From: Apostichopus japonicus
Lineage: Eukaryota > Echinodermata > Holothuroidea > Aspidochirotida > Stichopodidae
Assembly: GCF_037975245.1 (NCBI RefSeq)
Contig: NC_092564.1
Span: forward strand, 13,914,484-13,978,483
Direction of reading: 5' to 3'
Length of the DNA stretch: 64,000 bases
Position numbers and translations under genes: made by a program. Of the stretch, positions 9,441-23,373 are shown piece after piece (position 1 is the stretch's first letter; each line of letters starts with the position of its first letter). A model generated the notes under the pieces. The model did not search any database and was not told where the DNA came from. It saw nothing but the letters and a program-made list of their open reading frames with translations.

Positions 9441-12400
9441 CGAATGTCACTTTTGTCTCGGAAAAGGCGTGTACAGGGTGCTGGGAGTCTGTTATATCAT
9501 CCTGACAGGAATTTGAAAACTTTGATTTTTGGCACAAATTCGACAATTTTGTAAGGCTATACCCTTATGATTTTGTTCGATTTTGGCCAAAATCACGACT
9601 TTTTTAATTCTTCCCAAAATTGTACCTGAGGTGTGTGGCGCCCTTTTGATTCCATTCCATGTGAAAAGAGTAGTATAAACACTCATATTTTGGTGGAAAA
9701 ATGATATTTAATAACCATATCTTGACGTCATTTCATATCAAATTTAAATGACTAAAGTTTGTTCGAATGCCACTTTTGTCTCGGAAAAGGCGTGTACAGG
9801 GTGCTGGGAGTCTGTTATATCATCCTGACAGGAATTTGAAAACTTTGATTTTTGGCACAAATTCGACAATTTTGTAAGGCTATACCCTTATGATTTTGTT
9901 CGATTTTGGCCAAAATCACGACTTTTTTAATTCTTCCCAAAATTGTACCTGCGGTGTGTGGCGCCCTTTTGATTCCATTCCATGTGAAAAGAGTAGTATA
10001 AACACTCATATTTTGGTGGAAAAATGATATTTAATAACCATATCTTGAAGTCATTTCATATGAAATTAAAATGACTAAAGCTTCGTCGAATGCCACTTTT
10101 GTCTCGGAAAAGGCGTGTACAGGGTGCTGGGAGTCTGTTATATCATCCTGACAGGAATTTGTAAACTTTGATTTTTGGCCAAAATTCGACAATTTTGTAA
10201 GGCTATACCCTTATGATTTTGTTCGATTTTGGCCAAAATCACGACTTTTTTAATTCTTCCCAAAATTGTACCTGCGGTGTGTGGCGCCCTTTTGATTCCA
10301 TTCCATGTGAAAAGAGTAGTATAAACACTCATATTTTGGTGGAAAAATGATATTAAATAACCATATTTTGACGTCATTTCATATCAAATTTAAATGACTA
10401 AAGCTTGCTCGAATGCTACTTTTGTCTCGGAAAAGGCCTGTACAGGGTGCTGGGAGTCTGTAATATCATCCTGACAGGAATTTGAAAACTTTAATTTTTG
10501 GCCCAAATTCGACAATTTTGTAAGGCTATACCCTTATGATTTTGCTCGATTTTGGCCAAAATCACGACTTTTTTAATTCTTCCCAAAATTGTACCTGCGG
10601 TGTGTGGCGCCCTTTTGATTCCATTCCATGTGAAAAGTGTAGTATAAACACTCATATTTTGGTGGAAAAATGATATTTAATAACCATATTTTGACGTCAT
10701 TTCATATCAAATTTAAATGACTAAAGTTTGTTCGAATGCCACTTTTGTCTCGGAAAAGGCGTGTACAGGGTGCTGGGAGTCTGTTATATCATCCTGACAG
10801 GAATTTGTAAACTTTGATTTTTGGCCCAAATTCGACAATTTTGTAAGGCTATACCCTTATGATTTTGTTCGATTTTGGCCAAAATCACGACTTTTTTAAT
10901 TCTTCCCAAAATTGTACCTGCGGTGTGTGGCGCCCTTTTGATTCCATTCCATGTGAAAAGTGTAGTATAAACACTCATATTTTGGTGGAAAAATGATATT
11001 TAATAACCATATTTTGACGCCATTTCATATCAAATTTAAATGACTAAAGTTTGTTCGAATGCCACTTTTGTCTCGGAAAAGGCGTGTACAGGGTGCTGGG
11101 AGTCTGTTATATCATCCTGACAGGAATTTGTAAACTTTAATTTTTGGCCCAAATTCGACAATTTTGTAAGGCTATACCCTTATGATTTTGTTCGATTTTG
11201 GCCAAAATCACGACTTTTTTAATTCTTCCCAAAATTGTACCTGCGGTGTGTGGCGCCCTTTTGATTCCATTCCATGTGAAAAGAGTAGTATAAACACTCA
11301 TATTTTGGTGGAAAAATGATATTTAATAACCATATTTTGACGTCATTTCATATCAAATTTAAATGACTAAAGCTTGCTCGAATGCTACTTTTGTCTCGGA
11401 AAAGGCGTGTACAGGGTGCTGGGAGTCTGTAATATCATCCTGACAGGAATTTGAAAACTTTAATTTTTGGCCCAAATTCGACAATTTTGTAAGGCTATAC
11501 CCTTATGATTTTGTTCGATTTTGGCCAAAATCGCGACTTTTTTAATTCTTCCCAAAATTGTACCTGCGGTGTGTGGCGCCCTTTTGATACCAATCCATGT
11601 GAAAAAAGAAGTATAAACACTCATATTTTGGTGGAAAAATGATATTTAATAACCATATTTTGACGCCATTTCATATCAAATTTAAATGACTAAAGTTTGT
11701 TCGAATGCCACTTTTGTCTCGGAAAAGGCCTGTACAGGGTGCTGGGAGTCTGTTATATCATCCTGACAGGAATTTGTAAACTTTGATTTTTGGCCCAAAT
11801 TCGACAATTTTGTCAGGCTATACCCTTATGATTTTGTTCGATTTTGGCCAAAATCACGACTTTTTTAATTCTTCCCAAAATTGTACCTGCGGTGTGTGGC
11901 GCCCTTTTGATTCCACTCCATGTGAAAAGAGTAGTATAAACACTCATATTTTGGTGGAAAAATGATATTAAATAACCATATTTTGACGTCATTTCATATC
12001 AAATTTAAATGACTAAAGTTTGTTCGAAAGCCTCTTTTGTCTCGGAAAAGGCCTGTACAGGGTGCTGGGAGTCTGTAATATCATCCTGACAGGAATTTGA
12101 AAACTTTGATTTTTGACCCAAATTCGACAATTTTGTAAGGCTATACCCTTATGATTTTGTTCGATTTTGGCCAAAATCACGACTTTTTTAATTCTTCCCA
12201 AAATTGTACCTGCGGTGTGTGGAGCCCTTTTGATTCCATTCCATGTGAAAAGAGTAGTATAAACACTCATATTTTGGTGGAAAAATGATATTTAATAACC
12301 ATATTTTGACGCCATTTCATATCAAATTTAAATGACTAAATTTTGTTCGAAAGCCACTTTTGTCTCGGAAAAGGCGTGTACAGGGTGCTGGGAGTCTGTA

Positions 12401-14330
12401 ATATCATCCTGACAGGAATTTGAAAACTTTGATTTTTGGCCCAAATTCGACAATTTTGTAAGGCTATACCCTTATGATTTTGTTCGATTTTGGCCAAAAT
12501 CGCGACTTTTTTAATTCTTCCCAAATTTGTACCTGCGGTGTGTGGCGCCCTTTTGATTCCATTCCATGTGAAAAAAGAAGTATAAACACTCATATTTTGG
12601 TGGAAAAATGATATTTAATAACCATATTTTGACGTCATTTCATATCAAATTTAAATGACTAAAGTTTGTTCGAAAGCCACTTTTGTCTCGGAAAAGGCGT
12701 GTACAGGGTGCTGGGAGTCTGTAATATCATCCTGACAGGAATTTGAAAACTTTGATTTTTGGCCCAAATTCGACAATTTTGTAAGGCTATACCCTTATGA
12801 TTTTGTTCGATTTTGGCCAAAATCACGACTTTTTTAATTCTTCCCAAAATTGTACCTGAGGTGTGTGGCGCCCTTTTGATTCCATTCCATGTGAAAAGAG
12901 TAGTATAAACACTCATATTTTAGTGGAAAAATGATATTAAATAACCATATTTTGACGCCATTTCATATCAAATTTAAATGACTAAAGCTTGTTCGAATGC
13001 CACTTTTGTCTCGGAAAAGGCCTGTACAGGGTGCTGGGAGTCTGTAATATCATCCTGACAGGAATTTGAAAACTTTGATTTTTGGCCCAAATTCGACAAT
13101 TTTGTAAGGCTATACCCTTATGATTTTGTTCGATTTTGGCCAAAATCACGACTTTTTTAATTCTTCCCAAAATTGTACCTGCGGTGTGTGGCGCCCTTTT
13201 GATTCCATTCCATGTGAAAAGAGTAGTATAAACACTCATATTTTGGTGGAAAAATGATATTTAATAACCATATCTTGACGTCATTTCATATCAAATTTAA
13301 ATGACTAAAGTTTGTTCGAATGCCACTTTTGTCTCGGAAAAGGCGTGTACAGGGTGCTGGGAGTCTGTTATATCATCCTGACAGGAATTTGTAAACTTTG
13401 ATTTTTGGCCCAAATTCGACAATTTTGTAAGGCTATACCCTTATGATTTTGTTCGATTTTGGCCAAAATCACGACTTTTTTAATTCTTCCCAAAATTGTA
13501 CCTGCGGTGTGTGGCGCCCTTTTGATTCCATTCCATGTGAAAAGTGTAGTATAAACACTCATATTTTGGTGGAAAAATGATATTTAATAACCATATTTTG
13601 ACGTCATTTCATATCAAATTTAAATGACTAAAGTTTGTTCGAATGCCACTTTTGTCTCGGAAAAGGCGTGTACAGGGTGCTGGGAGTCTGTTATATCATC
13701 CTGACAGGAATTTTTAAACTTTGATTTTTGGCCCAAATTCGACAATTTTGTAAGGCTATACCCTTATGTTCGATTTTGGCCAAAATCACGACTTTTTTAA
13801 TTCTTCCCAAAATTGTACCTGCGGTGTGTGGCGCCCTTTTGATTCCACTCCATGTGAAAAGAGTAGTATAAACACTCATATTTTGGTGGAAAAATGATAT
13901 TAAATAACCATATTTTGACGCCATTTCATATCAAATTTAAATGACTAAAGCTTGTTCGAATGCCACTTTTGTCTCGGAAAAGGCCTGTACAGGGTGCTGG
14001 GAGTCTGTAATATCATCCTGACAGGAATTTGAAAACTTTGATTTTTGGCCCAAATTCGACAATTTTGTAAGGCTATACCCTTATGATTTTGTTCGATTTT
14101 GGCCAAAATCACGACTTTTTTAATTCTTCCCAAAATTGTACCTGCGGTGTGTGGCGCCCTTTTGATTCCATTCCATGTGAAAAAAGAAGTATAAACACTC
14201 ATATTTTGGTGGAAAAATGATATTTAATAACCATATTTTGACGCCATTTCATATCAAATTTAAATGACTAAAGTTTGTTCGAAAGCCACTTTTGTCTCGG
14301 AAAAGGCGTGTACAGGGTGCTGGGAGTCTG

Positions 14331-17300
14331 TTATATCATCCTGACAGGAATTTGAAAACTTTGATTTTTGGCCCAAATTCGACAATTTTGTAAGGCTATA
14401 CCCTTATGATTTTGTTCGATTTTGGCCAAAATCGCGACTTTTTTAATTCTTCCCAAATTTGTACCTGCGGTGTGTGGCGCCCTTTTGATTCCATTCCATG
14501 TGAAAAAAGAAGTATAAACACTCATATTTTGGTGGAAACATGATATTTAATAACCATATCTTGACGCCATTTCATATCAAATTTAAATGACTAAAGCTTG
14601 TTCGAATGCCACTTTTGTCTCGGAAAAGGCCTGTACAGGGTGCTGGGAGTCTGTAATATCATCCTGACAGGAATTTGAAAACTTTGATTTTTGGCCCAAA
14701 TTCGACAATTTTGTAAGGCTATACCCTTATGATTTTGTTCGATTTTGGCCAAAATCACGACTTTTTTAATTCTTCCCAAAATTGTACCTGCGGTGTGTGG
14801 CGCCCTTTTGATTCCATTCCATGTGAAAAGTGTAGTATAAACACTCATATTTTGGTGGAAAAATGATATTTAATAACCATATTTTGACGTCATTTCATAT
14901 CAAATTTAAATGACTAAAGTTTGTTCGAATGCCACTTTTGTCTCGGAAAAGGCGTGTACAGGGTGCTGGGAGTCTGTTATATCATCCTGACAGGAATTTG
15001 AAAACTTTGATTTTTGGCCCAAATTCGACAATTTTGTAAGGCTATACCCTTATGATTTTGTTCGATTTTGGCCAAAATCACGACTTTTTTAATTCTTCCC
15101 AAAATTGTACCTGCGGTGTGTGGCGCCCTTTTGATTCCATTCCATGTGAAAAAAGAAGTATAAACACTCATATTTTGGTGGAAAAATGATATTTAATAAC
15201 CATATTTTGACGCCATTTCATATCAAATTTAAATGACTAAAGTTTGTTCGAAAGCCACTTTTGTCTCGGAAAAGGCGTGTACAGGGTGCTGGGAGTCTGT
15301 TATATCATCCTGACAGGAATTTGAAAACTTTGATTTTTGGCCCAAATTCGACAATTTTGTAAGGCTATACCCTTATGATTTTGTTCGATTTTGGCCAAAA
15401 TCGCGACTTTTTTAATTCTTCCCAAATTTGTACCTGCGGTGTGTGGCGCCCTTTTGATTCCATTCCATGTGAAAAAAGAAGTATAAACACTCATATTTTG
15501 GTGGAAACATGATATTTAATAACCATATCTTGACGCCATTTCATATCAAATTTAAATGACTAAAGCTTGTTCGAATGCCACTTTTGTCTCGGAAAAGGCC
15601 TGTACAGGGTGCTGGGAGTCTGTAATATCATCCTGACAGGAATTTGAAAACTTTGATTTTTGGCCCAAATTCGACAATTTTGTAAGGATATACCCTTATG
15701 ATTTTGTTCGATTTTGGCCAAAATCACGACTTTTTTAATTCTTCCCAAAATTGTACCTGCGGTGTGTGGCGCCCTTTTGATTCCATTCCATGTGAAAAGA
15801 GTAGTATAAACACTCATATTTTGGTGGAAAAATGATATTTAATAACCATATTTTGACGCCATTTCATATCAAATTTAAATGACTAAAGTTTGTTCGAATG
15901 CCACTTTTGTCTCGGAAAAGGCCTGTACAGGGTGCTGGGAGTCTGTAATATCATCCTGACAGGAATTTGAAAACTTTGATTTTTGGCCCAAATTCGACAA
16001 TTTTGTAAGGCTATACCCTTATGATTTTGTTCGATTTTGGCCAAAATCACGACTTTTTTAATTCTTCCCAAAATTGTACCTGCGGTGTGTGGCGCCCTTT
16101 TGATTCCATTCCATGTGAAAAAAGAAGTATAAACACTCATATTTTGGTGGAAACATGATATTTAATAACCATATTTTGACGCCTTTCATATCAAATTTAA
16201 ATGACTAAAGCTTGTTCGAATGCCACTTTTGTCTCGGAAAAGGCGTGTACAGGGTGCTGGGAGTCTGTAATATCATCCTGACAGGAATTTGAAAACTTTG
16301 ATTTTTGGCCCAAATTCGACAATTTTGTAAGGCTATACCCTTATGATTTTGTTCGATTTTGGCCAAAATCGCGACTTTTTTAATTCTTCCCAAAATTGTA
16401 CCTGCGGTGTGTGGCGCCCTTTTGATTCCATTCCATGTGAAAAAAGAAGTATAAACACTCATATTTTGGTGGAAAAATGATATTTAATAACCATATTTTG
16501 ACGCCATTTCATATCAAATTTAAATGACTAAAGTTTGTTCGAAAGCCACTTTTGTCTCGGAAAAGGCGTGTACAGGGTGCTGGGAGTCTGTTATATCATC
16601 CTGACAGGAATTTGAAAACTTTGATTTTTGGCCCAAATTCGACAATTTTGTAAGGCTATACCCTTATGATTTTGTTCGATTTTGGCCAAAATCGCGACTT
16701 TTTTAATTCTTCCCAAATTTGTACCTGCGGTGTGTGGCGCCCTTTTGATTCCATTCCATGTGAAAAAAGAAGTATAAACACTCATATTTTGGTGGAAACA
16801 TGATATTTAATAACCATATCTTGACGCCATTTCATATCAAATTTAAATGACTAAAGCTTGTTCGAATGCCACTTTTGTCTCGGAAAAGGCCTGTACAGGG
16901 TGCTGGGAGTCTGTAATATCATCCTGACAGGAATTTGAAAACTTTGATTTTTGGCCCAAATTCGACAATTTTGTAAGGCTATACCCTTATGATTTTGTTC
17001 GATTTTGGCCAAAATCACGACTTTTTTAATTCTTCCCAAAATTGTACCTGCGGTGTGTGGCGCCCTTTTGATTCCATTCCATGTGAAAAGTGTAGTATAA
17101 ACACTCATATTTTGGTGGAAAAATGATATTTAATAACCATATTTTGACGTCATTTCATATCAAATTTAAATGACTAAAGTTTGTTCGAATGCCACTTTTG
17201 TCTCGGAAAAGGCGTGTACAGGGTGCTGGGAGTCTGTAATATCATCCTGACAGGAATTTGAAAACTTTGATTTTTGGCCCAAATTCGACAATTTTGTAAG

Positions 17301-20300
17301 GCTATACCCTTATGATTTTGTTCGATTTTGGCCAAAATCGCGACTTTTTTAATTCTTCCCAAAATTGTACCTGCGGTGTGTGGCGCCCTTTTGATTCCAT
17401 TCCATGTGAAAAGAGTAGTATAAACACTCATATTTTGGTGGAAACATGATATTTAATAACCATATCTTGACGCCATTTCATATCAAATTTAAATGACTAA
17501 AGCTTGTTCGAATGCCACTTTTGTCTCGGAAAAGGCGTGTACAGGGTGCTGGGAGTCTGTAATATCATCCTGACAGGAATTTGAAAACTTTGATTTTTGG
17601 CCCAAATTCGACAATTTTGTAAGGCTATACCCTTATGATTTTGTTCGATTTTGGCCAAAATCGCGACTTTTTTAATTCTTCCCAAATTTGTACCTGCGGT
17701 GTGTGGCGCCCTTTTGATACCAATCCATGTGAAAAAAGAAGTATAAACACTCATATTTTGGTGGAAAAATGATATTTAATAACCATATTTTGACGTCATT
17801 TCATATCAAATTTAAATGACTAAAGCTTGTTCGAATGTCACTTTTGTCTCGGAAAAGGCGTGTACAGGGTGCTGGGAGTCTGTTATATCATCCTGACAGG
17901 AATTTGAAAACTTTGATTTTTGGCACAAATTCGACAATTTTGTAAGGCTATACCCTTATGATTTTGTTCGATTTTGGCCAAAATCACGACTTTTTTAATT
18001 CTTCCCAAAATTGTACCTGAGGTGTGTGGCGCCCTTTTGATTCCATTCCATGTGAAAAGAGTAGTATAAACACTCATATTTTGGTGGAAAAATGATATTT
18101 AATAACCATATCTTGACGTCATTTCATATCAAATTTAAATGACTAAAGTTTGTTCGAATGCCACTTTTGTCTCGGAAAAGGCGTGTACAGGGTGCTGGGA
18201 GTCTGTTATATCATCCTGACAGGAATTTGAAAACTTTGATTTTTGGCACAAATTCGACAATTTTGTAAGGCTATACCCTTATGATTTTGTTCGATTTTGG
18301 CCAAAATCACGACTTTTTTAATTCTTCCCAAAATTGTACCTGCGGTGTGTGGCGCCCTTTTGATTCCATTCCATGTGAAAAAAGAAGTATAAACACTCAT
18401 ATTTTGGTGGAAAAATGATATTTAATAACCATATTTTGACGCCATTTCATATCAAATTTAAATGACTAAAGTTTGTTCGAAAGCCACTTTTGTCTCGGAA
18501 AAGGCGTGTACAGGGTGCTGGGAGTCTGTTATATCATCCTGACAGGAATTTGAAAACTTTGATTTTTGGCCCAAATTCGACAATTTTGTAAGGCTATACC
18601 CTTATGATTTTGTTCGATTTTGGCCAAAATCGCGACTTTTTTAATTCTTCCCAAATTTGTACCTGCGGTGTGTGGCGCCCTTTTGATTCCATTCCATGTG
18701 AAAAAAGAAGTATAAACACTCATATTTTGGTGGAAACATGATATTTAATAACCATATCTTGACGCCATTTCATATCAAATTTAAATGACTAAAGCTTGTT
18801 CGAATGCCACTTTTGTCTCGGAAAAGGCCTGTACAGGGTGCTGGGAGTCTGTAATATCATCCTGACAGGAATTTGAAAACTTTGATTTTTGGCCCAAATT
18901 CGACAATTTTGTAAGGCTATACCCTTATGATTTTGTTCGATTTTGGCCAAAATCACGACTTTTTTAATTCTTCCCAAAATTGTACCTGCGGTGTGTGGCG
19001 CCCTTTTGATTCCATTCCATGTGAAAAGAGTAGTATAAACACTCATATTTTGGTGGAAAAATGATATTTAATAACCATATTTTGACGCCATTTCATATCA
19101 AATTTAAATGACTAAAGTTTGTTCGAATGCCACTTTTGTCTCGGAAAAGGCCTGTACAGGGTGCTGGGAGTCTGTAATATCATCCTGACAGGAATTTGAA
19201 AACTTTGATTTTTGGCCCAAATTCGACAATTTTGTAAGGCTATACCCTTATGATTTTGTTCGATTTTGGCCAAAATCACGACTTTTTTAATTCTTCCCAA
19301 AATTGTACCTGCGGTGTGTGGCGCCCTTTTGATTCCATTCCATGTGAAAAAAGAAGTATAAACACTCATATTTTGGTGGAAAAATGATATTTAATAACCA
19401 TATTTTGACGCCATTTCATATCAAATTTAAATGACTAAAGTTTGTTCGAAAGCCACTTTTGTCTCGGAAAAGGCGTGTACAGGGTGCTGGGAGTCTGTTA
19501 TATCATCCTGACAGGAATTTGAAAACTTTGATTTTTGGCCCAAATTCGACAATTTTGTAAGGCTATACCCTTATGATTTTGTTCGATTTTGGCCAAAATC
19601 GCGACTTTTTTAATTCTTCCCAAATTTGTACCTGCGGTGTGTGGCGCCCTTTTGATTCCATTCCATGTGAAAAAAGAAGTATAAACACTCATATTTTGGT
19701 GGAAACATGATATTTAATAACCATATCTTGACGCCATTTCATATCAAATTTAAATGACTAAAGCTTGTTCGAATGCCACTTTTGTCTCGGAAAAGGCCTG
19801 TACAGGGTGCTGGGAGTCTGTAATATCATCCTGACAGGAATTTGAAAACTTTGATTTTTGGCCCAAATTCGACAATTTTGTAAGGCTATACCCTTATGAT
19901 TTTGTTCGATTTTGGCCAAAATCACGACTTTTTTAATTCTTCCCAAAATTGTACCTGCGGTGTGTGGCGCCCTTTTGATTCCATTCCATGTGAAAAGAGT
20001 AGTATAAACACTCATATTTTGGTGGAAAAATGATATTTAATAACCATATTTTGACGTCATTTCATATCAAATTTAAATGACTAAAGTTTGTTCGAATGCC
20101 ACTTTTGTCTCGGAAAAGGCGTGTACAGGGTGCTGGGAGTCTGTTATATCATCCTGACAGGAATTTGAAAACTTTGATTTTTGGCCCAAATTCGACAATT
20201 TTGTAAGGCTATACCCTTATGATTTTGTTCGATTTTGGCCAAAATCACGACTTTTTTAATTCTTCCCAAAATTGTACCTGCGGTGTGTGGCGCCCTTTTG

Positions 20301-20984
20301 ATTCCATTCCATGTGAAAAAAGAAGTATAAACACTCATATTTTGGTGGAAAAATGATATTTAATAACCATATTTTGACGCCATTTCATATCAAATTTAAA
20401 TGACTAAAGTTTGTTCGAAAGCCACTTTTGTCTCGGAAAAGGCGTGTACAGGGTGCTGGGAGTCTGTTATATCATCCTGACAGGAATTTGAAAACTTTGA
20501 TTTTTGGCCCAAATTCGACAATTTTGTAAGGCTATACCCTTATGATTTTGTTCGATTTTGGCCAAAATCGCGACTTTTTTAATTCTTCCCAAATTTGTAC
20601 CTGCGGTGTGTGGCGCCCTTTTGATTCCATTCCATGTGAAAAAAGAAGTATAAACACTCATATTTTGGTGGAAACATGATATTTAATAACCATATCTTGA
20701 CGCCATTTCATATCAAATTTAAATGACTAAAGCTTGTTCGAATGCCACTTTTGTCTCGGAAAAGGCCTGTACAGGGTGCTGGGAGTCTGTAATATCATCC
20801 TGACAGGAATTTGAAAACTTTGATTTTTGGCCCAAATTCGACAATTTTGTAAGGCTATACCCTTATGATTTTGTTCGATTTTGGCCAAAATCACGACTTT
20901 TTTAATTCTTCCCAAAATTGTACCTGCGGTGTGTGGCGCCCTTTTGATTCCATTCCATGTGAAAAGTGTAGTATAAACACTCAT
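14331..20984 (+). repeat. Three-monomer higher-order repeat (969 bp)
   Basis: A distinctive monomer combining ATCGCG, AAATTTG and GAAAAAAGAAG recurs at 14331, 15300, 18529, 19498 and 20467, that is at 969-bp steps within each cluster. It is followed by two units of fixed type. The clusters are interrupted between about 15560 and 18400 by units in a different order. Confidence 0.6.
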
Positions 20985-23373
20985 ATTTTGGTGGAAAAAT
21001 GATATTTAATAACCATATTTTGACGTCATTTCATATCAAATTTAAATGACTAAAGTTTGTTCGAATGCCACTTTTGTCTCGGAAAAGGCGTGTACAGGGT
21101 GCTGGGAGTCTGTTATATCATCCTGACAGGAATTTGAAAACTTTGATTTTTGGCCCAAATTCGACAATTTTGTAAGGCTATACCCTTATGATTTTGTTCG
21201 ATTTTGGCCAAAATCACGACTTTTTTAATTCTTCCCAAAATTGTACCTGCGGTGTGTGGCGCCCTTTTGATACCAATCCATGTGAAAAAAAGAAGTATAA
21301 ACACTCATATTTTGGTGGAAACATGATATTTAATAACCATATTTTGACGCCTTTCATATCAAATTTAAATGACTAAAGCTTGTTCGAATGCCACTTTTGT
21401 CTCGGAAAAGGCCTGTACAGGGTGCTGGGAGTCTGTAATATCATCCTGACAGGAATTTGAAAACTTTGATTTTTGGCCCAAATTCGACAATTTTGTAAGG
21501 CTATACCCTTATGATTTTGTTCGATTTTGGCCAAAATCGCGACTTTTTTAATTCTTCCCAAAATTGTACCTGCGGTGTGTCGCGCCCTTTTTATTCCATT
21601 CCATGTGAAAAGAGTAGTATAAACACTCATATTTTGGTGGAAACATGATATTTAATAACCATATCTTGACGCCATTTCATATCAAATTTAAATGACTAAA
21701 GCTTGTTCGAATGCCACTTTTGTCTCGGAAAAGGCGTGTACAGGGTGCTGGGAGTCTGTAATATCATCCTGACAGGAATTTGAAAACTTTGATTTTTGGC
21801 CCAAATTCGACAATTTTGTAAGGCTATACCCTTATGATTTTGTTCGATTTTGGCCAAAATCGCGACTTTTTTAATTCTTCCCAAAATTGTACCTGCGGTG
21901 TGTGGCGCCCTTTTGATTCCATTCCATGTGAAAAAAGAAGTATAAACACTCATATTTTGGTGGAAAAATGATATTTAATAACCATATTTTGACGCCATTT
22001 CATATCAAATTTAAATGACTAAAGTTTGTTCGAAAGCCACTTTTGTCTCGGAAAAGGCGTGTACAGGGTGCTGGGAGTCTGTTATATCATCCTGACAGGA
22101 ATTTGAAAACTTTGATTTTTGGCCCAAATTCGACAATTTTGTAAGGCTATACCCTTATGATTTTGTTCGATTTTGGCCAAAATCGCGACTTTTTTAATTC
22201 TTCCCAAATTTGTACCTGCGGTGTGTGGCGCCCTTTTGATTCCATTCCATGTGAAAAAAGAAGTATAAACACTCATATTTTGGTGGAAACATGATATTTA
22301 ATAACCATATCTTGACGCCATTTCATATCAAATTTAAATGACTAAAGCTTGTTCGAATGCCACTTTTGTCTCGGAAAAGGCCTGTACAGGGTGCTGGGAG
22401 TCTGTAATATCATCCTGACAGGAATTTGAAAACTTTGATTTTTGGCCCAAATTCGACAATTTTGTAAGGCTATACCCTTATGATTTTGTTCGATTTTGGC
22501 CAAAATCACGACTTTTTTAATTCTTCCCAAAATTGTACCTGCGGTGTGTGGCGCCCTTTTGATTCCATTCCATGTGAAAAGTGTAGTATAAACACTCATA
22601 TTTTGGTGGAAAAATGATATTTAATAACCATATTTTGACGTCATTTCATATCAAATTTAAATGACTAAAGTTTGTTCGAATGCCACTTTTGTCTCGGAAA
22701 AGGCGTGTACAGGGTGCTGGGAGTCTGTAATATCATCCTGACAGGAATTTGAAAACTTTGATTTTTGGCCCAAATTCGACAATTTTGTAAGGCTATACCC
22801 TTATGATTTTGTTCGATTTTGGCCAAAATCGCGACTTTTTTAATTCTTCCCAAAATTGTACCTGCGGTGTGTGGCGCCCTTTTGATTCCATTCCATGTGA
22901 AAAGAGTAGTATAAACACTCATATTTTGGTGGAAACATGATATTTAATAACCATATCTTGACGCCATTTCATATCAAATTTAAATGACTAAAGCTTGTTC
23001 GAATGCCACTTTTGTCTCGGAAAAGGCGTGTACAGGGTGCTGGGAGTCTGTAATATCATCCTGACAGGAATTTGAAAACTTTGATTTTTGGCCCAAATTC
23101 GACAATTTTGTAAGGCTATACCCTTATGATTTTGTTCGATTTTGGCCAAAATCGCGACTTTTTTAATTCTTCCCAAATTTGTACCTGCGGTGTGTGGCGC
23201 CCTTTTGATACCAATCCATGTGAAAAAAGAAGTATAAACACTCATATTTTGGTGGAAAAATGATATTTAATAACCATATTTTGACGTCATTTCATATCAA
23301 ATTTAAATGACTAAAGTTTGTTCGAATGCCACTTTTGTCTCGGAAAAGGCGTGTACAGGGTGCTGGGAGTCTG

